A DNA stretch of 64,000 nucleotides, taken from NCBI GenBank assembly GCA_034678485.1, contig JAXDBU010000140.1:1-64000 (forward strand). Reading direction: 5' to 3'. The notes under the pieces are model-generated. The model was not told where the DNA came from. It was given only the letters and a program-made list of their open reading frames with translations, and searched no databases. This DNA comes from PLanc-01 sp034678485 (GTDB taxonomy: Bacteria > Planctomycetota > Phycisphaerae > Sedimentisphaerales > Anaerobacaceae). The translations under genes and the position numbers were made by a program. Each line of letters begins with the position of its first letter. Positions within the stretch are counted from its first letter, which is position 1. Of this stretch, positions 1-8,977 are shown piece after piece.

Positions 1-312
1 GGCAACCAGTTGCCGGTCCTCGGCCGGTATACAGGCAGCCTGGACAACGGCGGTGAAGAGATCGAGCTGGTCGATGCCGTCGGCGGAGTGATTCAGCGCT
101 TCGAGTACGAGGACGACTGGTTCGATCTGACCGATGGATCGGGCTTCTCGCTGACGGTCCGCGACCCGGCCGGCAGCGCCGATCTGAGCAGCAAGAGCGC
201 CTGGCGGTCGAGCGTCTATGCGGACGGCTCGCCCGGCGAGGACGACAGCGGCGAGGTCCCCGAGCCCGGCTCGGTCGTCATCAAGGAATTGCCGGCCGGG
301 ACATGTCGCTGA
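1..312 (+). CDS. Lamin-tail-domain protein, C-terminal fragment
   Basis: The reading frame is open from the first base of the window, so the start lies upstream; the last 103 codons are visible. The fragment resembles the second half of a lamin tail domain (LTD): a GRYTGSLDNGGEEIELVD strand, an FxYEDDWF segment and a DGxGFSLTVRDP segment are typical of that beta-sandwich fold. In Planctomycetota such domains sit in large exported proteins that often also carry CotH or dockerin-like parts. The tail after the domain is acidic and Gly/Ser/Pro rich. No membrane anchor is seen in the part that is present. The domain call is from recognised motifs; the function of the whole protein cannot be judged. 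Confidence 0.6.
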   Translation, partial: GNQLPVLGRYTGSLDNGGEEIELVDAVGGVIQRFEYEDDWFDLTDGSGFSLTVRDPAGSADLSSKSAWRSSVYADGSPGEDDSGEVPEPGSVVIKELPAGTCR

Positions 313-455
313 CTCGCATCGATCCGCAGACCTGCGGCAACGACCGATCGAACCGGGAGGGGGTCACCCCTTTGCCCAGTCGGGCCAATCCGCAGAGCGG
401 ATCGGCAAGTCATGTCCCGTCATCACCACTCGCAGGCCACCGGACAAAGCCTGCA

Positions 456-1259
456 TCAACGGCTGGACGTATAGCCCAGCTTGCCCCAACAGCCTCGCTG
501 CACCTGTTGGAGGTCCTCGAACCCCTCATCCGACGTTGGCGTCCACCCTGTGGGGGCCATGTTCTCATGGTCCCTGGCGTACTTGATGGTCTCATTGCCT
601 CGCCACTTCCAGTGATCGACACGCCCATCGGCAAAGGAGACGGTCACACCGTCGCCGTGGCGGACCGGAGCATTGTCAAACCAAGTTTGGCGATTATAGT
701 GGACCGCATACGCATCTGACGTCATGTAGCCTTCATCGATGAAAACCGTCCGCAGAGCGAGATTCGGCTTAATCTCGGTCCGCTTCTTGACGTGGGCCCC
801 GTTGACCCCGCGGGCCCCCCCATTGGACGAGGAGTGGTTCACGGCGTTCATGGAGAACATGATCGAGTAAGTCAGGGCCTCCCCCCGCCGCCCCGTGGGG
901 CACTTGTAAAGACCATCGTTTTTCACGTATGGATACAGGGCACCATTCCGGATCGCTGTACGCTGTTCCTCTACGTCATCCGTGGCCAGACCATCAATCC
1001 AAGCCAGCTCGTTCAAGTGGCTGCCCCACTCCGGATCGCTGTTGCTCCAACCGGTGGCGCCGTTGACAAGCTTGTCGTCGTTCTCGTCGGCGTACATGTT
1101 CCAGGCAAGGCTCAGTTGCTTGAGGTTGCCCATGCATACGGCTCGCTTGCCGCCCTCGCGGGCCCGCTGGAGGGCCGGCATCAGGATCGCCATCAGGATC
1201 GCAATCACCGCGATAACCACAAGCAGTTCGATCAGCGTAAAGGCACTTCTGCAGCGCAT
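456..1259 (-). CDS. Type II secretion-type pseudopilin, copy 1
   Basis: A 267-residue protein with an N-terminal prepilin signal (short basic leader, then FTLIELLVVIAVIAILMAILMPALQRARE) followed by a soluble domain. Near the C-terminus is the HGDGxxVSxADG block that marks the large planctomycete prepilin-like (DUF1559-like) group. The ATG at 1259 is preferred over an in-frame ATG at 1310 because AGGAGA lies just upstream and the leader then has normal length. The residue before the cleavage site is Ala, not the usual Gly. It lies in tandem with a paralogue at 1476-2294 and has its own promoter. The substrate or assembly is unknown; such proteins are processed by a prepilin peptidase and exposed at the cell surface. 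Confidence 0.85.
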   Translation of the reverse strand: MRCRSAFTLIELLVVIAVIAILMAILMPALQRAREGGKRAVCMGNLKQLSLAWNMYADENDDKLVNGATGWSNSDPEWGSHLNELAWIDGLATDDVEEQRTAIRNGALYPYVKNDGLYKCPTGRRGEALTYSIMFSMNAVNHSSSNGGARGVNGAHVKKRTEIKPNLALRTVFIDEGYMTSDAYAVHYNRQTWFDNAPVRHGDGVTVSFADGRVDHWKWRGNETIKYARDHENMAPTGWTPTSDEGFEDLQQVQRGCWGKLGYTSSR

Positions 1260-1305
1260 AGCCAAGGTTCTCCTTCTATCAATAAATGCCGCCGGCACTT
1301 CACTA

Positions 1306-1350
1306 CCCATCTAAGATGGACCACCAGGCCCAAGTGTTCCCTGGCGATTC
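1306..1350 (-). repeat. Conserved 5' leader shared by pseudopilin copies 1 and 2
   Basis: About 45 bases of leader are nearly identical to 2338-2385 upstream of copy 2. The shared stretch contains CCAGG...CCTGG, able to form a short hairpin with the loop GAACACTTGGG. Between this block and the ATG the leaders diverge more. Confidence 0.6.
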
Positions 1351-1355
1351 ACTGT

Positions 1356-1384
1356 ATTGTACTGTCGGGAGGGCCCCCATGCAA
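1356..1384 (-). promoter_or_regulatory. Promoter of pseudopilin copy 1
   Basis: On the minus strand TTGCAT (1379-1384) and TACAAT (1356-1361) are separated by 17 bases. The same pair of hexamers with the same spacing occurs before copy 2, which supports function. Transcription would start near 1349, giving a leader of about 90 nt. Confidence 0.65.
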
Positions 1385-1475
1385 CCACGGATGGCTGTTT
1401 ATCGGTCGAAAGGTCAAAAAAGCGGCAACAGGGATTGGGGGACGTGAGTGGCTCGGTGATTCCGCAGCGACCCTC

Positions 1476-2294
1476 TCAACGGGAGGGCGTATACCCGAGC
1501 CGGCCCCAGCAGCCCCTTTGGAGCCACTGCAAATCCTCATATCCGGCGTCGGTGGAAGGCACCGCGCCGGAGCCGGCATGCCCGCGCACCCTTGCCCGGC
1601 CCAGCTTGACCGTATCGGTTCCCATCCATTTCTTGTACTCGCAATGACCGTCGGCGAGGCTGACGTTGGTGCCGTCTCCATGCCGGACCGGCGGATCATC
1701 CCACCAGATTTGCTGAACGTAGTTGACAGCGAAGGCATCGGGAGTCACCCATCCCTCGTCGATGTAGACGAGTCTCTGGGCCGGGTTGGGACGAATCTCG
1801 ACCCGTTTCTTGACGTGGGCGCCCTTGACGTTCTTGATCCAATCGTAGCAGACGGCGTTCATCGAGAACATGATGGCATAGGTGAGCATCTCACCTCGCA
1901 CGCCGGTGGGACAGGAGTAAAGGTTGATCTGTTTGACATAGGGCCAGAGCGCCCCTGCCTTGATCGCCACTTTCTGGTCTTCGACCGGCATTTGGCCGCC
2001 CGATCCGTAATCGGTGGCCCAACACCGCTCCACCCAGGCGGTTTCGTTGAGGTGATTGCCCCAGGACAGGTTCTGGTTGCTGTACCCCGCGGCGCCGTTG
2101 ACAATCTTGTCGTCGTTCTCATCGGCGTACATAGTCCAAGCGAGGGTCAGTTGTTTGAGGTTGCTCAGGCAGGCCGCTCGCTGCCCCTGCTCCCGGGCAC
2201 GGTGGAGGGCCGGCATCAGGATCGCCATCAGGATCGCAATCACCGCAATGACAACGAGCAACTCGATGAGGGTGAATCCATGTTTGCCACGCAT
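1476..2294 (-). CDS. Type II secretion-type pseudopilin, copy 2
   Basis: A 272-residue paralogue of the upstream-tandem gene at 456-1259. It begins MRGKHG followed by FTLIELLVVIAVIAILMAILMPALHRARE, with the canonical Gly before the cleavage site. The soluble domain has paired Cys residues and the late HGDGTNVSLADG block. The ATG at 2294 is chosen because GGGAGGAT lies just before it; the frame stays open upstream to 2450 but that part is leader DNA shared with copy 1. Both copies have separate promoters of the same sequence, so they look like a recent tandem duplication of gene plus promoter followed by divergence. Role beyond surface display or pseudopilus assembly is not known. Confidence 0.87.
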   Translation of the reverse strand: MRGKHGFTLIELLVVIAVIAILMAILMPALHRAREQGQRAACLSNLKQLTLAWTMYADENDDKIVNGAAGYSNQNLSWGNHLNETAWVERCWATDYGSGGQMPVEDQKVAIKAGALWPYVKQINLYSCPTGVRGEMLTYAIMFSMNAVCYDWIKNVKGAHVKKRVEIRPNPAQRLVYIDEGWVTPDAFAVNYVQQIWWDDPPVRHGDGTNVSLADGHCEYKKWMGTDTVKLGRARVRGHAGSGAVPSTDAGYEDLQWLQRGCWGRLGYTPSR

Positions 2295-2394
2295 GGCCAA
2301 GATCCTCCCTAAAGAGGGAAATGTCGCCGGCACTTGACTGCCCATGTAAGATGGATCACCAGGCCCAAGTGTTCCCTGGCGAATCCTATTATCC

Positions 2395-2423
2395 ATTGTA
2401 GAACCGACGACGACCCGATGCAA
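2395..2423 (-). promoter_or_regulatory. Promoter of pseudopilin copy 2
   Basis: Minus-strand TTGCAT (2418-2423) and TACAAT (2395-2400) with a 17-base spacer, identical in hexamers and spacing to the promoter of copy 1. Start of transcription is expected near 2388. The remaining stretch from 2424 to 2947 before nrdJ holds no gene; a GC palindrome lies at about 2884-2896 and no B12-box is seen. Confidence 0.65.
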
Positions 2424-2947
2424 CCCCCAAGGACAGTTTATCGCTCGCAATCCACGACGCCCGACACCGACGGCGCAGGCGATTCGACACAGGCTCGTCC
2501 TGCGAAACCCTGCGAAGTAACATGCGGGCAGTTACTTGGTCGGATGACACAACAAGGGACCTGCCTTGATCTGAAGCGATCCGGCGGGCCGGGGCGCAAC
2601 CGGCGCCGACAAGTGTTTCGAGCGGTTGTGACGTGATCCGCGAGTGAAGTCAGCCCGCATCCGGACGATTCCAAACCGAGCGCCCGGCAGCATCTTGACG
2701 CGGCTGCTTCGTGGGCAAACATCACCGCGCGCAATTTTTTTTCGAACGTAGATTCAGCAATCTCAAGGGTTAAGAAGAACCCATCTTGCCCGATTGCGAA
2801 ATTTCTCGCTTTTAGACCTTTACAGTTCCGGAGAATGCCATTACTCTGCGAAGTGTTCGTGTTGGGAACAAGCAACTATATCTGGGCCGGGCCCAGCCTT
2901 CCCTTACTATATGTGGTGGTTTTGGTTTGCCTGCATGGAGGCGTGTA

Positions 2948-5900
2948 ATGGCTTACAAGTTTGACCCTGAGAACCCATTCAAAAGCGAGCGAGTGCGAGC
3001 GAAGAAGGCCGCCCAGACCGAGAACGCCAAGGGCTTGACCATGGAGCCTTTTTTCTCGACGCCGGGGGTGCACCCGTTCGAGCAGCTTGAATGGGAGACG
3101 CGCTCCGCGAAGATCTCCAGCGACACCGGCGAAGCGGTCTTCGAGCAGGACAACATCGAGGTCCCGGTCAACTGGAGCCAACTGGCCACCAAGGTCGTGG
3201 CAAGCAAGTACTTCTACGGCGACATGGAGGGTGGCCAGCGGGAACACTCCGTCAAGCAGCTTGTGCATCGCGTGTGCAAGACAATCGCGGATCGCGGCCT
3301 GAGGGACGGGTATTTCGCCACCCAGGAGCACGCGGAGATTTTCTACAACGAACTGGTCTGGCTGTGCGTGAATCAGGCGGGCTCGTTCAACTCACCCGTC
3401 TGGTTCAACGTGGGTCTCTACGACGTCTATGGCATCGCCGGCGGCAAGCACAACTACTACTGGGACCCGCAGGCCAGGGAGGCCGTTGCCTGTCAGAACA
3501 GCTACGAGCATCCCCAGGCATCCGCCTGCTTCATCCAGTCGGTCCAGGATTCGATGGAGGACATCATGCGCCTGGCCGCCTCCGAGGCCATGCTGTTCAA
3601 GCACGGCTCGGGGACCGGGACCGACCTCTCGACCCTGCGAAGCAGCAGAGAGAAGCTCGCCGGCGGGGGCAAGCCCTCCGGCCCGTTGAGCTTCATGCGG
3701 GTCTACGACCAGATCGCGGCGGTCATCAAGTCGGGCGGCAAGACCCGACGGGCCGCCAAGATGCAGTCCCTCAAGATCGACCACCCCGACATCAAGGAGT
3801 TCATCACCTGCAAGACCGTCGAGGAGAAGAAGGCCTGGGCCCTCATCGACGCCGGCTACAGCGGCGAGCACAATAGCGAAGCCTACGACAGCGTGATGTT
3901 CCAGAACTCCAACCTGTCCGTCCGGATCACCGACGAATTCCTCCAGGCGGTGGAGAAGGACGACACCTGGACCACCCGATCCGTCACGACCGGCAAAAAG
4001 ATGGGCCAGTACCCCGCCCGCGAGCTGATGCAACTAATCGCGGAGGGAACGCGAATCTGCGGCGATCCCGGCGTCCAGTACCACAGCACGATCAACCGCT
4101 GGCACACCTGCCCGAACTCCGGGTCGATCAACGCGTCGAACCCGTGCAGCGAGTACATGTTCGTCGATGACTCCGCCTGCAACCTGGCCTCGCTGAACCT
4201 GATGAAATTCCGTCGGGAGGACGGGTCGTTCGACGTGGTCGCCTTCAAGAAGGCGGTCCGCCTGTTCGTCATCGCCCAGGAGATCCTGGTGGACAACGGG
4301 AGCTATCCGGACAAGGCGATCACGGTCAACAGCCACCGCTTCCGTCCGCTCGGGCTGGGATTCGCCAATCTCGGGTCGCTCATCATGAGCCTGGCGCTGC
4401 CCTACGACTCCGACCAGGCGAGGTCGCTGGCCTCCGCGGTCAGCGCGATCATGACCGGCGCCGCCTATGCCGCCAGCGCCGAGATCGCACACCTCAAGGG
4501 CGCGTTCGAGGAGTTCGAGAAGAACAAGGAGCCCATGCTCAAGGTCGTCAACATGCACCGCCAGCATGCGAACGACCTGCCGGAAACGCATTGTCCGGAC
4601 TACCTGCGAAACGCCGCCAAGGACGCCTGGGACGAAGCGGTGGACGCCGGAGCGAAGATCGGTTTTCGAAACGCCCAGGTGACGGTCCTGGCGCCGACCG
4701 GCACGATCGGCTTCATGATGGACTGCGACACAACCGGGGTCGAGCCGGACATCGCGCTGATCAAGTACAAGCTCCTCGCCGGCGGCGGCATGCTCAAGCT
4801 CGTCAACAAGACGCTGCCCATGGCCCTCGAACGACTGGGGTACTCCCCGGAGGATATCAAGGCCATTTGCGACCATGTCGACGAGCACGAGACCATTGAG
4901 GGGGCATTCAAGCTCTCGCCGGACCACCTGCCCATCTTTGATTGCGCCTTCAAGCCCAGAAACGGCAAACGGTTCATCCACTACATGGCGCACCTCAAGA
5001 TGATGGCGGCGGTCCAGCCCTTCATCTCCGGGGCCATCAGCAAGACGATCAATATGCCCAAGGAGAGCACGACCGAGGAAATCCTGGCAGCCTACATGGA
5101 GGGGTGGAAGCTGGGTCTCAAGGCGGTTGCGATCTATCGGGACAGCTCCAAGCGGCTCCAGCCCGTCTCGACAGACAAGCACAAGGACACCAAGGGCAAG
5201 AAGGGCGTCGAATCCGTCCCGGCCGGAAGGCCGTTCCGCAGGAGGCTGCCCGACACAAGACACAGCATCACGCACAAGTTTTCCGTAGCTGGACATGAAG
5301 GCTACCTGACGGTGGGGCTATACGAGGATGGTCAGCCTGGTGAGTTGTTCATCACTATGGCCAAGGAAGGCAGCACCGTCGGGGGCCTCATGGATGTCAT
5401 CGGCACGTGTACGTCGATGGCGCTGCAGTACGGCGTACCGCTCATCACCTTAGTGGACAAGTTCCGTCACGCCCGGTTCGAGCCTTCCGGCATGACCAGC
5501 AACCGGGAGATCCCGTTCGCCAAGAGCCTGATCGACTACATCTTCTGCTGGTTGGGCTGCCAGTTCATCCCGGGCTACGCGGACAAGAACCTGCCCAACC
5601 GGACTGCCGCGGGCAACGGCAACGGCAACAAGACCGTGACCACCGCCCGCGAACTGGTGGAAAAGACCCAGGACCTCGCACACAAGATCGCAGAGGCCAA
5701 GGCCGCCGGCACTCCCGGCAACGGCAAGAAGGCCGCCAAGGGCGCCGAAGCCAAGTCGAAGGAGACCGACGTCCGCGCCAAGGAGGCCCCCGTCTCCCCG
5801 TTGGACCGCATCGGCGGCCGACCGAGCCGGATCGGGAGCTTCGCCCCGGTCGTTGCCAACGTCGCCGATGACGGAACCCAGGCAGAGGCCACGCTCATCC

Positions 5901-6031
5901 AGAGGTTCAACGAGCAGTTCGAGCACTTCGGCGACGACGCACCCGCCTGTGACATCTGCGGCTCGATCACCGTCCGCAACGGCACCTGCTACAAGTGCTT
6001 CAACTGCGGCAACTCGATGGGATGCTCTTGA
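2948..6031 (+). CDS. nrdJ: Adenosylcobalamin-dependent (class II) ribonucleotide reductase
   Basis: A 1027-residue enzyme that reduces ribonucleotides to deoxyribonucleotides with an adenosylcobalamin-derived radical, so it works without O2. The barrel shows NPCSE near residue 397 and ACNLASLNL near residue 410, the active-site CxE and substrate loops, and a later PTGTIGFMMDCDTTG segment. After the catalytic domain comes a TSCPD-type region (about 760-880), a Lys/Ala-rich linker and a terminal Cys cluster (CDIC...CYKCFNCG...C) that is expected to re-reduce the active site. The ATG at 2948 follows GGAGG with ideal spacing; an in-frame TTG lies 21 bases upstream. It is transcribed alone and followed by a strong terminator. 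No cobalamin riboswitch was recognised upstream. Confidence 0.96.
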   Translation: MAYKFDPENPFKSERVRAKKAAQTENAKGLTMEPFFSTPGVHPFEQLEWETRSAKISSDTGEAVFEQDNIEVPVNWSQLATKVVASKYFYGDMEGGQREHSVKQLVHRVCKTIADRGLRDGYFATQEHAEIFYNELVWLCVNQAGSFNSPVWFNVGLYDVYGIAGGKHNYYWDPQAREAVACQNSYEHPQASACFIQSVQDSMEDIMRLAASEAMLFKHGSGTGTDLSTLRSSREKLAGGGKPSGPLSFMRVYDQIAAVIKSGGKTRRAAKMQSLKIDHPDIKEFITCKTVEEKKAWALIDAGYSGEHNSEAYDSVMFQNSNLSVRITDEFLQAVEKDDTWTTRSVTTGKKMGQYPARELMQLIAEGTRICGDPGVQYHSTINRWHTCPNSGSINASNPCSEYMFVDDSACNLASLNLMKFRREDGSFDVVAFKKAVRLFVIAQEILVDNGSYPDKAITVNSHRFRPLGLGFANLGSLIMSLALPYDSDQARSLASAVSAIMTGAAYAASAEIAHLKGAFEEFEKNKEPMLKVVNMHRQHANDLPETHCPDYLRNAAKDAWDEAVDAGAKIGFRNAQVTVLAPTGTIGFMMDCDTTGVEPDIALIKYKLLAGGGMLKLVNKTLPMALERLGYSPEDIKAICDHVDEHETIEGAFKLSPDHLPIFDCAFKPRNGKRFIHYMAHLKMMAAVQPFISGAISKTINMPKESTTEEILAAYMEGWKLGLKAVAIYRDSSKRLQPVSTDKHKDTKGKKGVESVPAGRPFRRRLPDTRHSITHKFSVAGHEGYLTVGLYEDGQPGELFITMAKEGSTVGGLMDVIGTCTSMALQYGVPLITLVDKFRHARFEPSGMTSNREIPFAKSLIDYIFCWLGCQFIPGYADKNLPNRTAAGNGNGNKTVTTARELVEKTQDLAHKIAEAKAAGTPGNGKKAAKGAEAKSKETDVRAKEAPVSPLDRIGGRPSRIGSFAPVVANVADDGTQAEATLIQRFNEQFEHFGDDAPACDICGSITVRNGTCYKCFNCGNSMGCS

Positions 6032-6071
6032 AGAATTGACGATTTACGATTGACTATCGACGATTGATACG

Positions 6072-6109
6072 CGGGCGGACGACTCACTCTCGTCCGCCCG
6101 TTTGCTCTT
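6072..6109 (+). terminator. Intrinsic terminator after nrdJ
   Basis: Perfect 11-bp stem CGGGCGGACGA (6072-6082) with TCGTCCGCCCG (6090-6100), then TTTGCTCTT. The bases just before it (6035-6067) contain three imperfect copies of GACGATTGA. Confidence 0.8.
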
Positions 6110-6162
6110 ATAGGATCGACCGAAGTGCCGCGGAGCAGAAGCTCCAATATGTGGGAGCGATC

Positions 6163-7269
6163 ATGGAAATCAATCGAGTCTTCATCCTCGGTGCCGGTTT
6201 CTCAACGCAGGCCGGAATGCCTCTGGCCACAGAGTTGACTCCCCTTCTGCGCCGCAAGTTCGAGGAGTATGAGCATGAGGAGGCCCTTGCGTGGCTCGCC
6301 TCTCTCGACGAACGCATCCGTTGGCTCAATCAAGCGGGCAACGGCACCGTATCCTCCCTGAATGTCGAGGAACTGTTCGATCTCGCTCATTTCGACATTC
6401 TCACATGGAAAATGAGACAGCAGATGTGTCCTTTGGGACGGACGGCCGGAGATACTCCCTATTCCACCGGCGAGGCAATCAAGGCATGGCTTACCCACAT
6501 GGAGGATGATCTACGTGATGTGATCTTTGAGCGGCAACAGTTGGGCATGGACAAACTCGGCGGCATTTTGGTGTTCGCAAACACCCTTCGAGAAGACGAT
6601 GCGATTGTGACGTTCAACTACGACACGCTGGTCGAGCAATCCGCATCCCAGGCAGGAAAGTCATGGCAGTACGGCTTTGAAGGCGAGAAGGGCCAAGGCA
6701 CCGCAGTCCTCAAAATGCATGGCTCGATCAATTGGGCCATCGTTCCCCGAAATCAGGTCGGCAACTTCGGATATCCTCTCCTTTTTCGGAAGGAGGACCA
6801 AAACCTGAAAGAGGACACAGACAAACCCACAGGCGAAATCGAATACGACTCTGTGCTCCTTCGAATCCCTGATGACTCGCTGGCCAATCGCATCGGGAAT
6901 CGGATTCTCCAGATGAACAACAAGCAGTATCGTATCGGCATCGCGGGATTGGGCCGTTATAAGCCGCTCGACGCAATCCCTGGGAGTGGTCAGGTCTGGT
7001 ACAATGCGCGGCGTGTCCTATGCCAGGCGGACGAGATTTACGTGATTGGTTTCTCACTCTCGCCATTCGATACGATGGCCCGCCTGCATTTCGCCGGGGT
7101 GATGTGCGAGAGGGCAAAGAAACAGAAGATGCCCACGAGAATCGTGCTGATAGACCCGTGCGCCAACGACCGGTTGCCCAACTTCAACTCCGTATTCGGT
7201 CCCGCCCGAATACAACCGATTCCGAAACGAGCGGAGGAGGTAGACTGGAGCAGTCTGCTGGCTCAGTAG
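6163..7269 (+). CDS. SIR2-like domain protein, possible defence NADase
   Basis: A 368-residue protein with the SIR2-like (SIR2_2) Rossmann fold: ILGAGFSTQAGMP at residues 7-19 binds the dinucleotide, TFNYDTLVE and KMHGSINW follow in the expected order, and a late ADEIYVIGFSLSPFD strand closes the fold. The ATG at 6163 has GGGAG upstream; the frame extends further 5' but overlaps the nrdJ terminator. Family members are NAD-consuming effectors in several anti-phage systems or stand alone with no known role. Here it is monocistronic, between nrdJ and a convergent phosphoesterase, with no recognisable partner, so a defence role is only inferred. Confidence 0.8.
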   Translation: MEINRVFILGAGFSTQAGMPLATELTPLLRRKFEEYEHEEALAWLASLDERIRWLNQAGNGTVSSLNVEELFDLAHFDILTWKMRQQMCPLGRTAGDTPYSTGEAIKAWLTHMEDDLRDVIFERQQLGMDKLGGILVFANTLREDDAIVTFNYDTLVEQSASQAGKSWQYGFEGEKGQGTAVLKMHGSINWAIVPRNQVGNFGYPLLFRKEDQNLKEDTDKPTGEIEYDSVLLRIPDDSLANRIGNRILQMNNKQYRIGIAGLGRYKPLDAIPGSGQVWYNARRVLCQADEIYVIGFSLSPFDTMARLHFAGVMCERAKKQKMPTRIVLIDPCANDRLPNFNSVFGPARIQPIPKRAEEVDWSSLLAQ

Positions 7270-7328
7270 CCTATGCAGGCTCCTTCGCGACTTTGGGGCA
7301 CCGGGCAAAGCTTCGCTCAGCTTGCGAA

Positions 7329-8333
7329 TCAGCGGGAATCTGACGGTTGGGTTGCAGGGATCTCCAACCGACGGCTGGAGATCTGCGGGGCGATTTGGTC
7401 CTTGCGGTCTTGCGGATAGCCCACGTCCCAAGGCGATGGGCCGACCCACTTGCTCTGCGTCCCCTCTATGCTAATCGTCCCATCGGCGTGGAGCGTGACG
7501 ATGGCAAACAGCGGGTCCTCGTAGGGAGCGGTGTACCTGATCCAGGGATGATCCCGGTCGATCTCGGGACTGTAGCGAACATGCTGGCATTTGCCGCCCA
7601 TCCAGAAGTACGACATGCTGTTGATCTGGACGTGATAGATGCCGTTGATTTGCCGGCAGTAGTCCATGTGAAAGTGGCCACTGAAACAAGCGAGAACCTT
7701 CGGTCGGCCGTCGGCCTGCCTGGCCTGTTCCAGGATGCCGCGAATCGCGCCGCTATTGGCGACGCCGTTCTCGGTATCGAGACTCTGATGGGAGAAGACG
7801 AGGGTCGGCAGATCGGTCCGAGCCAGTTCCTCGCGGAGCCATTGCTGCTGTTCGGTCCCTATGTACCGAGCATACCCCTGCTGCGGCGGATCGGTCTTGT
7901 CGTTGCCATCCAGCACGATGAAGTGGAAGCCGCCTGCGTCGAAGGCATAGTACTTGGCCGGCATGCCCCAGCACGCGACCGTCTGCTCGCGGGTGGCTCC
8001 GCCGTCCATGTCGTGATTGCCCAGGACGTGGTGACGCGGTCCGTCGAAGGACCTCCAGATCGCAAGGAAGCCGTCGTTGGCCGGGATGGGACGACAGAAG
8101 TCCCCCAGGTGGATGATGAGATCGACCCGCTCGCGATTCATCCGATCGACGAAGGTCCGAAGCCTCGAATCCGCGTCGTGCATGATGTCCTTGTGCACGT
8201 CGGAGCAGATGCCAAACCGGAGCGTCTTGGGGTCGGGCTCGTTTGCAGAACATTCATACAACGGCCAGATCGGGCCGAGCAAGGTCAGAAACCCCACGAG
8301 CACTGTTCGACGGGTCATTGGGCTTGTCTTCAT
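7329..8333 (-). CDS. Exported calcineurin-like metallophosphoesterase
   Basis: A 334-residue protein with an N-terminal signal (MTRRTVLVGFLTLLGPIWPL, possibly Tat because of the RR pair). The metallophosphoesterase motifs appear in order: GICSDVH (residues 41-47), HLGD (75-78), GNHD (106-109), FSHQ (about 185) and SGHFH (about 221), giving the di-metal site. It would hydrolyse a phosphoester outside the cytoplasm; the substrate is not predictable. The ATG at 8333 has GGAGAG upstream. It converges with the SIR2-like gene, and the aspartyl protease gene follows upstream on the same strand with its own start. Confidence 0.85.
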   Translation of the reverse strand: MKTSPMTRRTVLVGFLTLLGPIWPLYECSANEPDPKTLRFGICSDVHKDIMHDADSRLRTFVDRMNRERVDLIIHLGDFCRPIPANDGFLAIWRSFDGPRHHVLGNHDMDGGATREQTVACWGMPAKYYAFDAGGFHFIVLDGNDKTDPPQQGYARYIGTEQQQWLREELARTDLPTLVFSHQSLDTENGVANSGAIRGILEQARQADGRPKVLACFSGHFHMDYCRQINGIYHVQINSMSYFWMGGKCQHVRYSPEIDRDHPWIRYTAPYEDPLFAIVTLHADGTISIEGTQSKWVGPSPWDVGYPQDRKDQIAPQISSRRLEIPATQPSDSR

Positions 8334-8412
8334 CCGGATTCTCTCCTGCCAGGGAAGACTGCTGGATCGACGCTTCGGTCACGCTAATCCAGGACGGCTC
8401 ACCCGATTGTTG

Positions 8413-8775
8413 CTACTTGAGGCGCACGGCGGGCAGGCGTTTCAGTCGCTGGTTTTGAGGGTCCACCTCGATACCTACGGATTCCAGGGCGGTCACGCCA
8501 AGGATGGGCTCTGCGTCGTCAGGACCAAAGATCACCGTTGCCCACGCGATATCTCCCATGAACTCGACTTCGGCGCCGCCAATGTCCATCCTGATCTCCG
8601 TCCCGTCAGCCAATTCATAGGTGCGTTTAGTCCGCGGTTCGAGTCCTATGGCCTTGAGGTGCTTCCCGGGCACCAGGCAATCAACCGCCCCGGTATCCAC
8701 AAGAAAGAGCCCCTCCCAAGTCTTTTCCGGTTGGGCTGGATTGCGAACCGTTACCGTTACGGGTGTCATTCCCAT
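8413..8775 (-). CDS. Retropepsin-like aspartyl protease (clan AA)
   Basis: A 120-residue single-domain protein with the catalytic LVDTGA at residues 25-30, a hydrophobic strand WATVIFG, and ILGVTALESVG near the end, which is the second hallmark of small clan AA proteases. Such proteins work as homodimers; physiological targets are mostly unknown. The start at 8775 has GAGG eight bases upstream; an in-frame ATG at 8769 is an alternative, and the frame continues 5' towards rplM without a good ribosome site. The gene is divergent from rplM. Confidence 0.75.
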   Translation of the reverse strand: MGMTPVTVTVRNPAQPEKTWEGLFLVDTGAVDCLVPGKHLKAIGLEPRTKRTYELADGTEIRMDIGGAEVEFMGDIAWATVIFGPDDAEPILGVTALESVGIEVDPQNQRLKRLPAVRLK

Positions 8776-8977
8776 ACTTCCAACCTCGTTTGGCGCCCTG
8801 TTCAACATGCGAATGAAACCTCCGTCAGTATACCACGCCAGCACGCAACGGGGGGACGGATTTCGCTGTTTGGCCCAAACGAAATCCGGAAAATTCGTGG
8901 CAAAATGGTTTGACATCGCGCTTTGTGATGCTAAAATGCAGGGTTTCTATATCGTAGAGAAAGAAGAGAGTACGCTT

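Noticed and set aside
2424..2947. Cobalamin riboswitch before the B12-dependent reductase
   Set aside because: Neither the B12-box consensus nor the expected set of stems could be found; only a short GC palindrome is present.
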